A stretch of DNA of 64,000 bases from Skeletonema marinoi. Its lineage: Eukaryota > Bacillariophyta > Thalassiosirophyceae > Thalassiosirales > Thalassiosiraceae. Shown piece by piece: positions 40,280 to 52,003 of the stretch. A program made the position numbers and the translations under genes. The DNA lies in contig CM060487.1 in NCBI GenBank assembly GCA_030544225.1, positions 2,790,001 through 2,854,000 of the forward strand, in the 5' to 3' direction. Position 1 is the first letter of the stretch. Each line of letters begins with the position of its first letter. The notes beneath the pieces are model-generated. The model searched no databases, was not told the DNA's origin, and saw only the letters and a program-made list of their open reading frames with translations.

Positions 40280-41113
40280 TTACTTTTCCACCATCCCCCC
40301 CGCAGCATCCGTCTCAGCACCTTTCCCCAAATCATTATCTTCCCCTCCCCCCTCCTCTATTTTTTCAGCATTCAATTGTTCCTCATATTTCCCCTCGCAA
40401 TACGCAGTAACATCCTCCAAATCACATTCCATTGCAATACGTGCTCTCCATTTTAGTAAACAAAGGCAACACATTACGCCCAATAATTTCACAAAGAATT
40501 GATACGGAATCATGGTCATGATAGCTGTCAATTGACATGCCTCCTTCCCCTCAAACATTGGTTGTTTTGTCGACGAAGAAGCGCTACCCGCACTATCTCG
40601 TCGTTCACTATTCGTTCCACTCCCTCTGTTACTATTGCTTCGATTGGTGGAACTATCCTCATTTAATAAACTTGCATCCAACTTCTCCACAGTTAATTTG
40701 AGTGAACACGTCGACCCCAACATTTCATATGTGCTAAACGTTAAAATTCGTGAAGTGTCCGTGACGGAATGTTGAGTGATTGTCAGGGGCGCCTCGTAGG
40801 TTTGATTTTCTAATACGGATATTCTTGTTATTTTCCATCTTGAGCCCAATAATCTGGTGGGCTGCTCTTCTAGCGGATCCTTAGAGATGGATTCTTTGTT
40901 GTTGTTGTTTTTGGTAGCGCTGCCTGTATTGCTGCTTTTGACAGTGCTCCCCCCCTTGCCGACGGCGCTCGTGTTCGGTTGACATTCAACGCTGACGCAG
41001 CTCGATAGAATCGACGAATAGGATGGAATATCGCTTATGGCATCCCAGACAATATCCACGGGCGCTGCAATGGTTATTGTTATGGGGATGGAGAACTGTA
41101 GTCTCTCCAACAT
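40280..41113 (-). CDS. SRPBCC/polyketide-cyclase-fold protein
   Basis: 277 residues from the ATG at 41113 (the open frame begins eight codons earlier at a GTG). The first part fits an SRPBCC (START-like) fold: FSIPITITIAAPVDIVWDAISDIPSYSSIL, then RWKITRISVLENQTYEAPLTITQHSVTD and RILTFSTYEMLGSTCSLKLTVE. These folds bind a hydrophobic ligand or act as cyclases. Two low-complexity Ser/Asn inserts interrupt it. The end has MIPYQFFVKLLGVMCCLCLLKWRARIAMECDLEDVTAYCE, a hydrophobic helix that may be the closing helix of the fold or a membrane contact. No targeting signal is evident. Ligand unknown. Confidence 0.65.
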   Translation of the reverse strand: MLERLQFSIPITITIAAPVDIVWDAISDIPSYSSILSSCVSVECQPNTSAVGKGGSTVKSSNTGSATKNNNNKESISKDPLEEQPTRLLGSRWKITRISVLENQTYEAPLTITQHSVTDTSRILTFSTYEMLGSTCSLKLTVEKLDASLLNEDSSTNRSNSNRGSGTNSERRDSAGSASSSTKQPMFEGKEACQLTAIMTMIPYQFFVKLLGVMCCLCLLKWRARIAMECDLEDVTAYCEGKYEEQLNAEKIEEGGGEDNDLGKGAETDAAGGMVEK

Positions 41114-41346
41114 CTTTGCTACAAAAAGTTGTTGCACGGCTGAAAGTCAAACTAATGAGATGAATTAATTTGAGTATCTTGAAGCAAATCAATCTTCCCG
41201 GATTCTGTTCAGTTAGCCACTAGCAACGTAGATGCACTCCTCCTTTCATTAACTACCCGGTCAAATACCATAGTCAATGCAGTTTAGCTGGCTCTCATAA
41301 GTGGGATGCATGCAGGATACACGTTGTTCAAAAAAGCTTTGATAAT

Positions 41347-41926
41347 AAGCCCTGGCCCTTCAGACAGTTTGCGATTTTTCCGTTTGGCGGGACTCATGTA
41401 CTATTCCGACATACCGCTTAAGTAGCTACTCCGACCAAATTCAGCCGGAAACATGCTTTTTTCATTGTCTGATCAGACTCTCCTCACAAAATAGTTAGTG
41501 GTCTACTAGCTATTTTGGCAGCACTGATAGAGAGAGCACCTTGGACGAAAATAAGTAAAGCAAGACTCTTTCTAGACCAGAATTTCACGTAGAAATCGGT
41601 TATCCACTTGGTTGGGGTCACAATTGTACGTAGGAGTCAGTATTAAGGCCCCAATTCAACCACTAGCTATTTTATTAGGGGTACATTTCAGGTACCCCTT
41701 CCAAGCCAGAGAATCCACTGCCAAGTTCAACAGAGGATCTTCATATGCATAGATGCAATTAGGCTTCATCAAATATGGCATAACACTGTCAACGCAGTGA
41801 GCTAGGGCAAAAGCCCATTTTACTAGTTATTTTGCTCATTTTGTTAGTAAGTTGCTAATTTAGACGGATTTTTTTTCTAGGGCGCCAAAGCACGGGCAAT
41901 CGCAAACTCGGCCAGGGCCAGGGCTT
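41347..41926. mobile_element. MITE-like dispersed repeat, copy 2, with ~43-bp terminal inverted repeats
   Basis: Ends at 41347-41389 and 41883-41926 are inverted repeats beginning AAGCCCTGGCCCT with AGTTTGCGATT inside, roughly 80 percent alike. The interior is an inverted, diverged copy of 25397-25936. No open frame of note and no clean target duplication (flanks are TAAT and TATAA). It lies about 210 bp left of the MULE. Likely a non-autonomous DNA transposon relic. Confidence 0.7.
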
Positions 41927-42136
41927 TATAACAGGAAAGCGGCTTTCCACATATCACGAACGGCTGATATCAAAGTCTTCTCAAACTAATTATGGTACTC
42001 TGAGTACCAACTTCAAGTTGTATTCACGTTGGAATCAAATCAGAAACAAAGGCTTTTCTAATAGTGGTACCGTTCTTTCTAATAATGGTACTGCCTTGTT
42101 TCTCGGGTCATAACAAGGTCATAACAACCACAGCCG

Positions 42137-42145
42137 GCTCGGTTC
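42137..42145. repeat. 9-bp target-site duplication of the MULE, left
   Basis: GCTCGGTTC directly abuts the left inverted repeat and is repeated exactly at 48792-48800 after the right one. Nine bases is the size made by Mutator-type transposases. Confidence 0.9.
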
Positions 42146-42193
42146 GAGATATTCAGATGTCGTGCAACTTTTTGTCGTGCATCTCGTCGTGCA
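42146..42193 (+). repeat. MULE terminal inverted repeat, left
   Basis: 48 bp, exact reverse complement of 48744-48791. It contains a repeated TCGTGCA motif three times, a possible transposase binding array. Confidence 0.92.
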
Positions 42194-42217
42194 TTTTTAA
42201 ATGGGAATTTGTGTAAG

Positions 42218-44777
42218 TTCCCCCAAATCACCACCCTTCTGAGAGACGGTGGAAAATCGCGTGGACACTTTTTGAGCGATTCTAAAAATAATATTTTCAA
42301 AAATGCACCATTTAACACGAGGAAAGCACGGCAAGCGACGCATTGGCTCTACAGTCGAGAAGGATTCGTGGAGGCGATTCGAAGGAGTGAACTTGTTCCT
42401 ATGGTAATAACAACTCAATTTCCTACCACTAGGTGGTCGCTCCTATTCTAATTCGTCGCCTACGTCTCGAATACACATCCCTCTCTACTCTACTATCGTC
42501 GCCTGGGTCTGGCCTAGCTCTTCATATATGAGTTGTCAAATGGAAAAGGACTCCCTATGCAGTCGCTCGCCCGATCAAAGCACAGCCGAATCGATACAAG
42601 GGATTGCGGTGATAGTGGGAGTGGATTTCTTTCAAGAATAACATCATTGTCAATGCAGACCACCGTGTGGCAGGATAGCAGCATCAGCATAGCATGAATC
42701 CGATGACTATCAAGTAGACATTAACATGAGAGGAGTGGCTCTCATGGAAAGCCATTTCTCGTCATTCTTGTTCGATCCACACCCTCGGAAAAGACTAGAT
42801 GCTATGTGATCCCCTTCACAGGAGTATCTTAGAGAAAAGGACGAAAAAGGAAATGACAGAGCTTGAGCTTGAAGACTAATCTAACGCAGCTCCCGATCAA
42901 GAATCCAGTTACCCCAACTTCTTTCAGTACGGCGCAAGCAGGATGGAGAGGGAAGAGACATGTTGAGGGAGGAAGCTCATGTCAACACTGAGTCTTGAAG
43001 TTAGAGTGACGGGTGCCCTGTGAGGTGTAGACACGAGCAAGCGGAGTATTTGGAGGAGCTTGATGGAGCAAGGTGGAGGATCCGACGGGCAAAGCAAAGG
43101 TGGGAGTAGGACATGCCACCTAACGCCGAAGCCCAAACTTGATATAAACCTTGGGGGCGTCGTTGTTCTGAGTGGCCAACAGAGGGAGGTCGAGATCGAG
43201 AGCTGGCTTGTGGAGGAGAAGAAGAAGAGTCTCGGTATAGGTAAGGGCACGTGTCTAGGTTAGGCGGAGGAATCCAACGAGGACGAAGAGTTGAAAGTCT
43301 GTGAGGTTGAATGGACTGGTGCCGATGGGGGAGTCGGTGTATGAGGCTGATGAGGTATCAGACAGTAATAGGTTTAAGGAGAAGGAGGGGAGCGTCTTCT
43401 TTCTTCCACGCATGCAACATTCTTCGAATGCTGAAGACAATATCCATGCAGATTTCAACCGAGGGGTTTCATCTCCCATTGAGATGAACGGCTGCGCAAC
43501 ACTCCATTTTAGTTTTAGTAATCTTTAGCCGAGACGAGTGCACGATAAGCCACGATACGATGCAAGAGCAAGAATGCTCCAGAACTTCAGCTGACAATCT
43601 ATAATTGCCCAAGCTGTAAATCTAATGCCCATGACCATGACATACGCGTCATCGTTCAACGACGTCAAACGTCTGATCCAACGCATGCTGCCTATCTGCA
43701 CCGAAATTTACCGTAATGATGGGACTCACTTCTGTCCAGATACAGATTGCTGAACATGAATGTATTCTGACAAAATGAAAGACTTTCTCTGTGGGCTGGA
43801 ACACAGAATCTCTTACCACAAGATGATGTGTTTGTAGACGAGACTCCGAACATTTGGAAGCTCTCCTAGTGCTACTGCCTGGAGCCTCGGATTGCATGCA
43901 GCCATGAAGTGGCGATTCCTGCAGCTGAACATGCTCGTACGCCAGATGATCCCTCTACTCGACTCGACACGTCGAACCACCTTTATGGCCCGGACTATAC
44001 TTCTATAAGATGTAGACAGTGTACCTATTCAAGACACTGAAGCTGAAGATAGCCTTCATTACAAGAGATGAGCGGAGGAAGACGAATTATTGTTCCCTCG
44101 TGTTTCTGACCAATTTTTCGATACGAAAGATGCGATTGTACCACCACTTGCGGTCGTCCTACTACTCCTACTACTCCTACTACTCCTACTACTCCTACTA
44201 CTCCTACTACTCTACGTGTTGTGGGAAAGAAAGATAAGAGATATGACTGCTAATCTAGAGCTAGAGTGTCAATATTCAATATTCAATCTACATCACCTGT
44301 TACAGATTCTATGCTACGCTAAAGTCAGCAAGTCAGCGTGATATTTGACGAACAAGCAAGACAACACGCATCATGCCACTGCTGTTTTGTCACTGTCGCT
44401 TGGAGGCCTTCTGTGCTCAGTCTCTGTCTATCTTTTGACAGACAGTTCAGCCACCTGTCATGGGGCCATGCTATAGCTAACGCCAGACCCAGGCGACGAT
44501 AGTAGAGTAGAGAGGGATGTGTATTCGAGACGTAGGCGACGAATTAGAATAGGAGCGACCACCTAGTGGTAGGAAATTGAGTTGTTATTACCATAGGAAC
44601 AAGTTCACTCCTTCGAATCGCCTCCACGAATCCTTCTCGACTGTAGAGCCAATGCGTCGCTTGCCGTGCTTTCCTCGTGTTAAATGGTGCATTTTTGAAA
44701 ATATTATTTTTAGAATCGCTCAAAAAGTGTCCACGCGATTTTCCACCGTCTCTCAGAAGGGTGGTGCTTTGGGGGAA
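42218..44777. mobile_element. Nested structure with 296-bp inverted arms inside the MULE
   Basis: Arms 42218-42513 and 44482-44777 are reverse complements with about one mismatch in 296. They enclose about 1.97 kb with no recognised gene (frames up to 108 codons, none domain-like) and the CCTACTACT microsatellite. Arm sequence differs from the host MULE TIR. Long TIRs with a non-coding centre fit a non-autonomous MULE or foldback element inserted in the host MULE; no convincing target duplication of its own was found (ATGGGA at 42201 and 44795 is a weak candidate). Confidence 0.75.
44158..44212. repeat. (CCTACTACT)n microsatellite
   Basis: Six near-perfect copies of a 9-base unit inside the nested element. 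Confidence 0.9.
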
Positions 44778-45192
44778 AGTGGGACTCTTTTTGGATGGGA
44801 CGGCGCAGTAATGTGATCAGTGGGCACCCCCACCGCGCCCCCTCGAAGTAGAAGAAGTTGTCACGCGTCATGCACAGGAAGCAAGAGAGATAAATACCTC
44901 GACAAGATGGTGCTTTGCATACACCGCAACAATTGCAACAAATAATGATATATCAAACCCAAAATATATGAATAAGACCCATTTTTCACGCTGAATCGAA
45001 TGACGCGGTCGGAAGTCTTCGATCTTTAATGTTTACAGACGTATTCACCACCACAACCGTGCCATTGATTTTTTCCGTAATCTTCATCAGATCGTAGTTT
45101 GGCATCATGGAGGAGAGGTGACGATCAATATATCGAATAACTAACTTGCTTATTGTTTACCTACATACAAAAACATCTTCTCAATCCTCCAT

Positions 45193-48100
45193 TCATGCCA
45201 ATAAGGGTGATCGAGAGGGACTCCAGAACACATAATCAAATTTATTCAAACTCGTCAAAACAGCAGAATGACTGATGAACACTTCTGCGTATGACTCAGT
45301 CTTACTGCCCTCTTTACGAGTTAGAACATTGCCAGTATCATTGATGCACGTACAAAAAAGGAAGGGAGTCTCTTTAACAATGTGATATCCTTTCACCTGG
45401 ACCCTTTTTGTATCTTTCGGAACTGCTGTAATAAACAGCCTTCTAGCAAGATCATCAGCTCCAATTATATTCGCCATATCGCTGAATGTAATACTTCTTC
45501 CCTCAATAATCTCCCCAAGTTTGGATGCAATAGATGCAATCGAGTTGCTATCACTCTTGCTTCTAATTTTTGAGAATTCGCCATACCCGAGTTTGACTGG
45601 GCAAGCACTTTGAGATGTGTGCCGGTCATTATTACCAGTGCCCTGTAATTTGCAAAATCCACATTTGCGCTGCTTGGCTCCTGATACAGTACTTCTGTCT
45701 GACCCAAGTCTGTACTCGGCCTTACGTCCAGCCTTCTTTACCACTCTTGCTTTTGGCATATTCGGAGCTACAGCAGCTCTCTCTGGCGCACCAATGCCAG
45801 CCAATATCGTAGCAAGCCCTCCGACAGAGGTTGAATTGTGCCTTGCATCACTGTAATCACCATCCTTCAACAACTCATGTAGATTTTGCAGGTGACTGCT
45901 CACTGTGTGCTGCTCAAATGTCGATAGAGAAACTACAAGGCCAGCAATATCTTGCCCTTGCTGCAAAAACTTGTTATGGGGAATAGATCTCCGGAGCTCT
46001 GTCTTGCTGGTACCATCTGCATTCTCTGCTATGGGTGGCATGAGCAGTTTAGACGGAGAAGCCAAAACACCATGGATTTCATTCGAATTAGAAGCAAGCA
46101 GTTCAGAAGACTTTGGATCCACAATCCCTTCACAACAATCTTTACTATCTCCACTATTGCCATCATTACTTCCAAACAGGTCGATTGAATCAGCAACATC
46201 ATCATTATTATCAACAGCAGAGCTCGTGGATTCACTTGTCATCCTTGCCACAGAAGACACAAATGTACCATCTACCTTAGCTCTTGGAGTCATTGCACGA
46301 AATAGATGGACATGATAAACAGAGTCACGGTCAAATATAGGAGTGTTCTTGTGCTTTCGCTTGGCAATATCATGACGGCACATTGACATGGCTCTGCTTT
46401 CTTCACATAAGTTGCAGCTTCCGCCATCAGAAATGAATCTTCCCTCACTCTCTGGTTGACTAATGTGACGCACAAACGAACCTGCACGCCCATCATGTTC
46501 CCCGTCACGAACCTGATACTGTGCTGAGAGGTCATATTCAGACACAAAGAATGCATAAGGCTTTTCATCCAACGACTCCCTTGCTGCAGAAAGATGGTTG
46601 GCTCGTTGTGTTGGCATGGCACTCATTTGGGCTCCTCGGACGGCCCACCACCTGAATTTATCAGCCTGTCTTCCGTCAAACAGCGTCTGGTCTCTTACCA
46701 TAATGTCAGAAAAATTCAACTTCAGTATTTGCTTCTAAGGCATTAACAAAATGAATCTTGAGATCACTCCACACAACAGGTCCAAACTCTTTGGCCAAAA
46801 TACTTTGATTGTTCCTTGCATGAATAAGATGGTATGCATCAATCATCATAAGAATGTTGGGGAACCACTCCTTAACTCGGTGTGGCTCAAAGAACAAATC
46901 CCCGAAACCCAACTTGATTGATTCTTTCGTACGTCCTGGCGTCATTTCCAATGTAGAACGGCAGGCGAACTCATAGAGTGTGTGGTCCTCGTCGAAAACA
47001 AACGAATGGCTGATAGGCCAAAACTTGTTGTTAGCATCAATTACCACAAGAGTCATGTACCGCATACCAAGCACATTCATGGTATCTCTTTTTCGGGCAT
47101 CCAGGAAAAGAGCATCTCCATAGAGTTGAAACGCCGCCCTATGCACACCCGTTTGCCAACAAACTGCATCAATATTCCCCAGAGAATCCTTATGTATTCT
47201 GTAGTTAAACTCTTCCGGGTCGTTCTTTTTCAGGCTCTCCAAAAATTGAAGCACTGTCCATGATGTCTCACCAGAGGAGTTTGTCAAAACCGTCTTGAGA
47301 ATATCACTGCAATTTTCCGTCGCTGCATCATTAGTGGTGTATGCCCTAAACTGTGCCAGCATACTGTCACTATCAAGAAGGAAGGCCTTCGAATTCATCA
47401 GAATTGACATACTTGCCGACAGCTGTAGTAATGGTAGCGAGAGACTTGCAATTAAGTTCCACCCCAGTTCCAAGATGAGCTTTGACAATTCTACGGGCTG
47501 TCTCAGTATTTGGTTTCTGCCCCCCTTCGAGGTAAGGAGCAAATGCAATTCCGAGATTGGGAAGGACGCTCTTGATATTTCTTCCACTGAGCCGTTGTGT
47601 TGTAGCAGCGTGAGGGAGGTCACATGGATGGTTATGGAGTCCATTGACAGACGTGATTTGAACTCGTCCGTTATCTTTTTTCTTATTGGACCAGCGTACT
47701 TGAGCCGGGCAACTGCATGACAATGCAAACGGTTTTGTAGTCATCGTCTTTTCTCCCGACGCCTTCTTTCTTGAGTTGGTATTTGATGAGTTGGAGCATT
47801 TTGCTCCACCCCCTTCCTTTCGAAATGTACAATAATGTCTTCTAGCCCACTCTTTTACTTCATGTACTGCTTCTTCTGATGAGTCAAACCATCTACCAAT
47901 AAAGAATTCAGCACAGAACATCTCATCAAGCTTTTTGGGGTCATAAGACGGAACCGTTTCTTGTGGTAAGGGAACAACACCAGCGTTTGTATCACCAGGA
48001 GTATCAACATCTTCGTCACCTGCTGCCGCTGCTACTGGAAGGGGCACACGGACATCTACTTCTTCATCAACCACCGCTGACAATGCCGCCGCTGTCGATT

Positions 48101-48411
48101 CGGGTTCATTATTATTATTATTATTTGTTGGACGGTTGTGGGCGAGCGTATTATTAGAAGGATTTAAGGCCAATGTCGTCAACGAGAGTGCAGCACTCTC
48201 GTCAGCTGCGTTAGTGGAAGAGCCGTCGTTGTTCGTTTCTATTGGAGGCACCGCTACATCTTGTGTTGGCAACATCGTCATCTGTAATTGTCGAGGCAGA
48301 ATCCACAGGGGCACAGTGTTTGGCATGTTTGTTGGGGCCCACTATATCCTCCTCCTCATCCGCATAGCGGGAGTGTTTCCCTTTATTGCTGCGATTGCTC
48401 TTCCGAGGCAT
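45193..48411 (-). CDS. MULE transposase (FAR1/MuDR type), frame-interrupted
   Basis: Minus-strand blocks read in order: ATG at 48411 with a basic start; an acidic low-complexity part; a FAR1/FLYWCH-like DNA-binding domain (FIGRWFDSSEEAVHEVKEWARRHY...C..C.A...HNHPCD, 47620-47930); the catalytic core with SWTVLQFLESLKKNDPEEF, a first Asp in ALFLDARKRDTM, TLVVIDANNKFWPISHSFVF and a second Asp in ILMMIDAYHLIHARN (46790-47290); a SWIM-type CNLC...CRHDIA (46360-46430); and a C-terminal zinc knuckle CGFCKLQGTGNNDR...CP (45610-45665). The frame changes near 48280, 47385 and 46712. Small introns, true frameshifts or base-call errors could each explain these; near 46712 a T/C homopolymer is suspicious given the perfect TIRs. 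Length near 1,060 residues suits a FAR1-type MULE. Confidence 0.8.
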
Positions 48412-48743
48412 TATTGTACCAGTGGCAGCGGCCAGTTATTTTAGGGCTCTCACGAGGTCGGCACAAAAAATGATGAAGACACAACACCCGAAGTGCAGCA
48501 AATTTAACTGCAGTCACCACCAATAAGCTGATCAGGCCAAAAGATCACCCAGACCTAAAATGCCTTTCATTCACAGCCTCGCCTAATACTCGGTGTGCGC
48601 AGAGTTGCCTATGTTGTAGGGATGTAGTCATTGTCATTGCAATGCAAGATAAAAGACGGCACGTTGGACGTGGAAGGTTGACTCTCTCAGCTTTGTAACT
48701 CTTATGTGCTATCAACCATGTGTTACGTGGTCACTTTTAGTGT

Positions 48744-48791
48744 TGCACGACGAGATGCACGACAAAAAGTTGCACGACATCTGAATATCTC
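48744..48791 (-). repeat. MULE terminal inverted repeat, right
   Basis: Exact reverse complement of 42146-42193, next to the right copy of the target duplication. Confidence 0.92.
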
Positions 48792-48800
48792 GCTCGGTTC
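48792..48800. repeat. 9-bp target-site duplication of the MULE, right
   Basis: GCTCGGTTC, identical to 42137-42145. The MULE lies 206 bp from the 3' end of the CLC gene (49006). Confidence 0.9.
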
Positions 48801-49005
48801 CTGAGTACCAAAAAATCTATCTACTCTACAATCAGAGACGCTCAAAAAAGATGATAAGTAACCCTTTTATGACACTCGGAAAAGATAAAAGATCTTCTCA
48901 GTTCCTGTCCTTTCCTGAATTAACTCCTTACCCTATGTACGTATTATTTGTTTGTACTTATATGTGAGGGTGTGTTGAGTGCTTGCATCACATCACACTC
49001 ACACC

Positions 49006-51627
49006 TCAAGCCGCCTTCATCTTCTCTGAGCCCTCTTCTTGCTGGAACGAATACAGATCACGTCTTGTGACCTCCCCGATAGGTTGTGCATTGTTATCAA
49101 CGATGATGAGAGAACGGAGGCCAAGTGTACGATACAACTCATATGTCCTCTCTGCACTTCCATGTGCGTCAAATGTGTATGGTGCGATCTGAACGTATGG
49201 AGCCAAGTCAAGATAACAAGATTTATCTTCCTCTGTTAGAGATGCTTCAAGATCTTCCAAGCTAGGACCATCCGGATACGTCCTTCGCAATTCACTGTGA
49301 GTGATAGTTCGATGAGTTGCTTGATGGTCCGAATCTTTGTCAGTGTCAGCTGCGCTATAAAACAATCCTTTGTGAGCCAACAGTACCAACAAATCAGATT
49401 GAGAGATCATACCAATAAATTGCTCTCCATGCAGGACTGGAAATTGACCATGACTGCTGTAGCCTTTTAGTATCTGCACAAGATGAGCTACTTCTACCTC
49501 AGATGGAAGCTTGACTAGGGGCCTTGATGACAGTATATCCCTAGCGTGCAACATTCGATGAGTAAGAGCCTTCGGTGATTCCTCTTCAAGAAAGGGAATG
49601 TCCTTGAGCTCAAGCAACTTCTCGTAAATACTTGATTTTGAAAGCTTGTTCGCCACAGATCGAGCGGATATGTTTGCGAGGAGCAATGGAGCCATTAAAT
49701 AGGGCAGCCCAGTTGCCTCAACCAACACAATGATAGTCAGAGAAATCACAACACGCACTACGCCACAGAGCAAAGCGGAAGCGCCAACAACGGCATAGAT
49801 GAAAGGGTTGAGTTTCAACGAGAGTGCAATTGCTCTTCCAAAGCATGAGCCTGCGTACAATAGGGGGATAAATATCCCCATAACAATTTTAGCTCCAAAC
49901 AAAAAGAGCAACACGAAGAGATATACACAACCAGCAATCACCAACGATTGGATAGTGAACGCATCTTTTCTAGCGTGGAACGTGTGCTTGAGACCGTAGG
50001 TTGAGGGAGTTGCCAGGAGCAGAGTCGCCAACTCATTGTATTCGCCATCAGGACAATTGAATTGGATGAAATCCATATCGGGAGATATATTTTTCTTGCA
50101 CACGGTGTAAGCAATGGGTAGATGCCATGTCAGAGATGCCACTGCGGTAAATGAGAAGAAAGACAAGGCAGAAGTCGAAGTGTGAGCAATGCATACTATC
50201 AATCACTCATTGGATGATGCAACGTCAAAAGTCCACTTACTTAAAACCGTAAAGAACATTACTTCCAATAGCTGTAGAGGCTTGCTAAAATTCAATCTCC
50301 TCCGCAACTTCGTCAAACGAATGTTAATTTCTACAAAAGCGCCACCAGTTAGTCCTGCAGCAACCCCGATAGCAGCAACTAAGCAGTACTCCCAGTAATG
50401 CACCGCGATTAAGCTCGTCTCACCATTTTCAGCAGCTAACTTCAAAGGAATGGTTTGCGGTCCAAAGCCTTCCTTCGCAGATTCTAAGAAGAACCAAGCC
50501 AAAAGGGTTGTCGCGGTTGCATTGACACACTTCCACATGAGCTGAATGGACCAAAAGCTGGATCCCTCTTCCATTGCGAAGAGTATACCACCAATTGGAG
50601 AGGTGAAAGCGGCTGAACAAGGAGAACAGATGTTAGCTTTTGGTAATGTCAAAAATCAAAGTAATCACACAGCCTCACCTGCCACTCCAGCTGAAGTCCC
50701 AATTGCTGCAAAATCTCTACGCGAACGATCACTAAATAGAGTGTCAAATGCAGGAATATTTCGTGGGACGACACGCCACGCATTTGCCCCCAAACACAAG
50801 CCGCTATGAATCATGGGCCCTTCAAGACCGACCGGCAAGGAGGCTGCACTTGTAAAGACGATTCCTACCCCTTTGCAAAGCATGGTCATTAAACCTGATG
50901 CCTCCGGTACTGTAATTCCATTCAAAATGGCCTTTGCATAATCAATTCCCGATCCAGCTACAATGGGTCGGTATGCAACAGGAATGTAGGCAATCGTGAC
51001 GTACAACAATGAAATCCCCACATGAACTGCAAACCCCTTACGATAATCCGGCATGAACGTTTGCGCATAATTGATTTTCACGTCGTGAAGTCCATCTGCT
51101 GCACTGACAATTGCAAACCCAATCACCGCCATGCCAACTCCAATCATGATAACCAACATGCGACTACCGTAGCGACGAATCTTTTCCAGCTCATGAATTG
51201 CCATCCCCAAATCAGCTTCACCGGTGGCATTTCGTGAGCAGCGGATCGGTTTATTCTTCAAATCATCCAACTTGTTTGTGATTAGTTGTCTTTTACGAGC
51301 CCTCCAAACGGGCGTGTCAAAGAGTTCGTAGTTGGCATGAACTGCCTCCTCCTTATTTCTCCTATCGGCTGCAGATGCAGCTGCATCATCTCCTTCCGTT
51401 TCGCCATCATCATCCACCTTATAATATCGGCCCATGAACATATCCAAACCAGCATCTTTGACATGGTCTTCTTCTGCTCTACCAAGCCACGATGAGAAGA
51501 CTTCACATCCCGGGAAAGCTACTGCAGTGTAGGCATCATCCACTACTACAGATGGATCCTCATTCCGTTCGTCATCCACCGCCGCCGCCACAACACCAGC
51601 TGCAGCACCAGCTTCTTCGTCTGACAT
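49006..51627 (-). CDS. CLC-type chloride channel or Cl-/H+ antiporter with two CBS domains
   Basis: Three exons on the minus strand: 51627-50679, 50612-50241, 50141-49006; introns of 66 and 99 bp, total 818 residues. An acidic N-terminal cytosolic part of about 155 residues precedes the membrane domain. Selectivity-filter motifs: GSGIDYAKAILNG (family GSGIPE), GLEGPMIHSG (family G-K/R-EGP, gating Glu kept), and AGVAAAFTSPIGGILFAMEEG, followed by GIFIPLLYAGSCFGRA (family GxFxP). Two CBS domains close the protein (VAHLVQILKGYSSHGQFPVL...GMISQSDLLVLL and a second with GLRSLIIVDNNAQPIGEVTRRDLY), typical of eukaryotic CLCs, where they bind nucleotides. The filter Lys/Arg before EGP is Leu here and the Pro of GSGIPE is Asp, which may alter anion choice. 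Organelle or vacuole membrane is likely. Confidence 0.92.
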
Positions 51628-52003
51628 CTTTCTATGGATTTATGGCACTGCAATCACCTCAAGGATGACCTCAATCAACACCATCAACACAAAAGATATG
51701 TTTTCGTGAAAGCCTCAACACAAGGCCTTTAAAAAAAGGTTATGTTAGGGTTATGTGTGTATGGTATGTAAACCCGGTTGAAGAAGGTGGCGTCTTCCTC
51801 ACATCATGTGTGTCGCTCAGCAGAAATTTATGACAGCAGATAATGCATGCTCTGATGACAACACATCTCATGTCACAATCACCTGCAGCCATCAATTCAC
51901 TTTCACAATTCCATCGATGTGTTTGTAGGCGGTGCTTGCATGCAATAACATCAAGGAAGAATCACCACACTAAACAAACCCAACAACAATCAAATACAAC
52001 AAC
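51628..52003. promoter_or_regulatory. Divergent promoter region between CLC and UTP6
   Basis: 376 bp with both start codons at its ends. TTATGTTAGGGTTATGTGTG near 51740 shows two GTTA(T/G)GT-like repeats; no known element is assigned. No gene is seen. Confidence 0.45.

Larger units (their letters stand above)
42146..48791 (-). mobile_element. Mutator-like element (MULE), 6,646 bp, with perfect 48-bp TIRs
   Basis: Terminal inverted repeats at 42146-42193 and 48744-48791 are identical over 48 bp (start GAGATATTCAGATGTCGTGC) and are flanked by the perfect 9-bp duplication GCTCGGTTC. The minus-strand transposase gene at 45193-48411 has FAR1-type DNA-binding, MULE catalytic, SWIM and zinc-knuckle parts. 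A 2.56-kb structure with 296-bp inverted arms (42218-44777) begins only 24 bp inside the left TIR; without it the element would be about 4.1 kb, a normal MULE size. Perfect ends and target duplication imply a recent insertion. Confidence 0.9.

Noticed and set aside
42924-43263. Overlapping 67- and 108-codon frames in the nested element
   Set aside because: They overlap on opposite strands and show no protein-like pattern; probably open by chance.
44158-44212. Coding Tyr/Ser repeat protein
   Set aside because: The YYSYYS reading is simply the CCTACTACT microsatellite translated.
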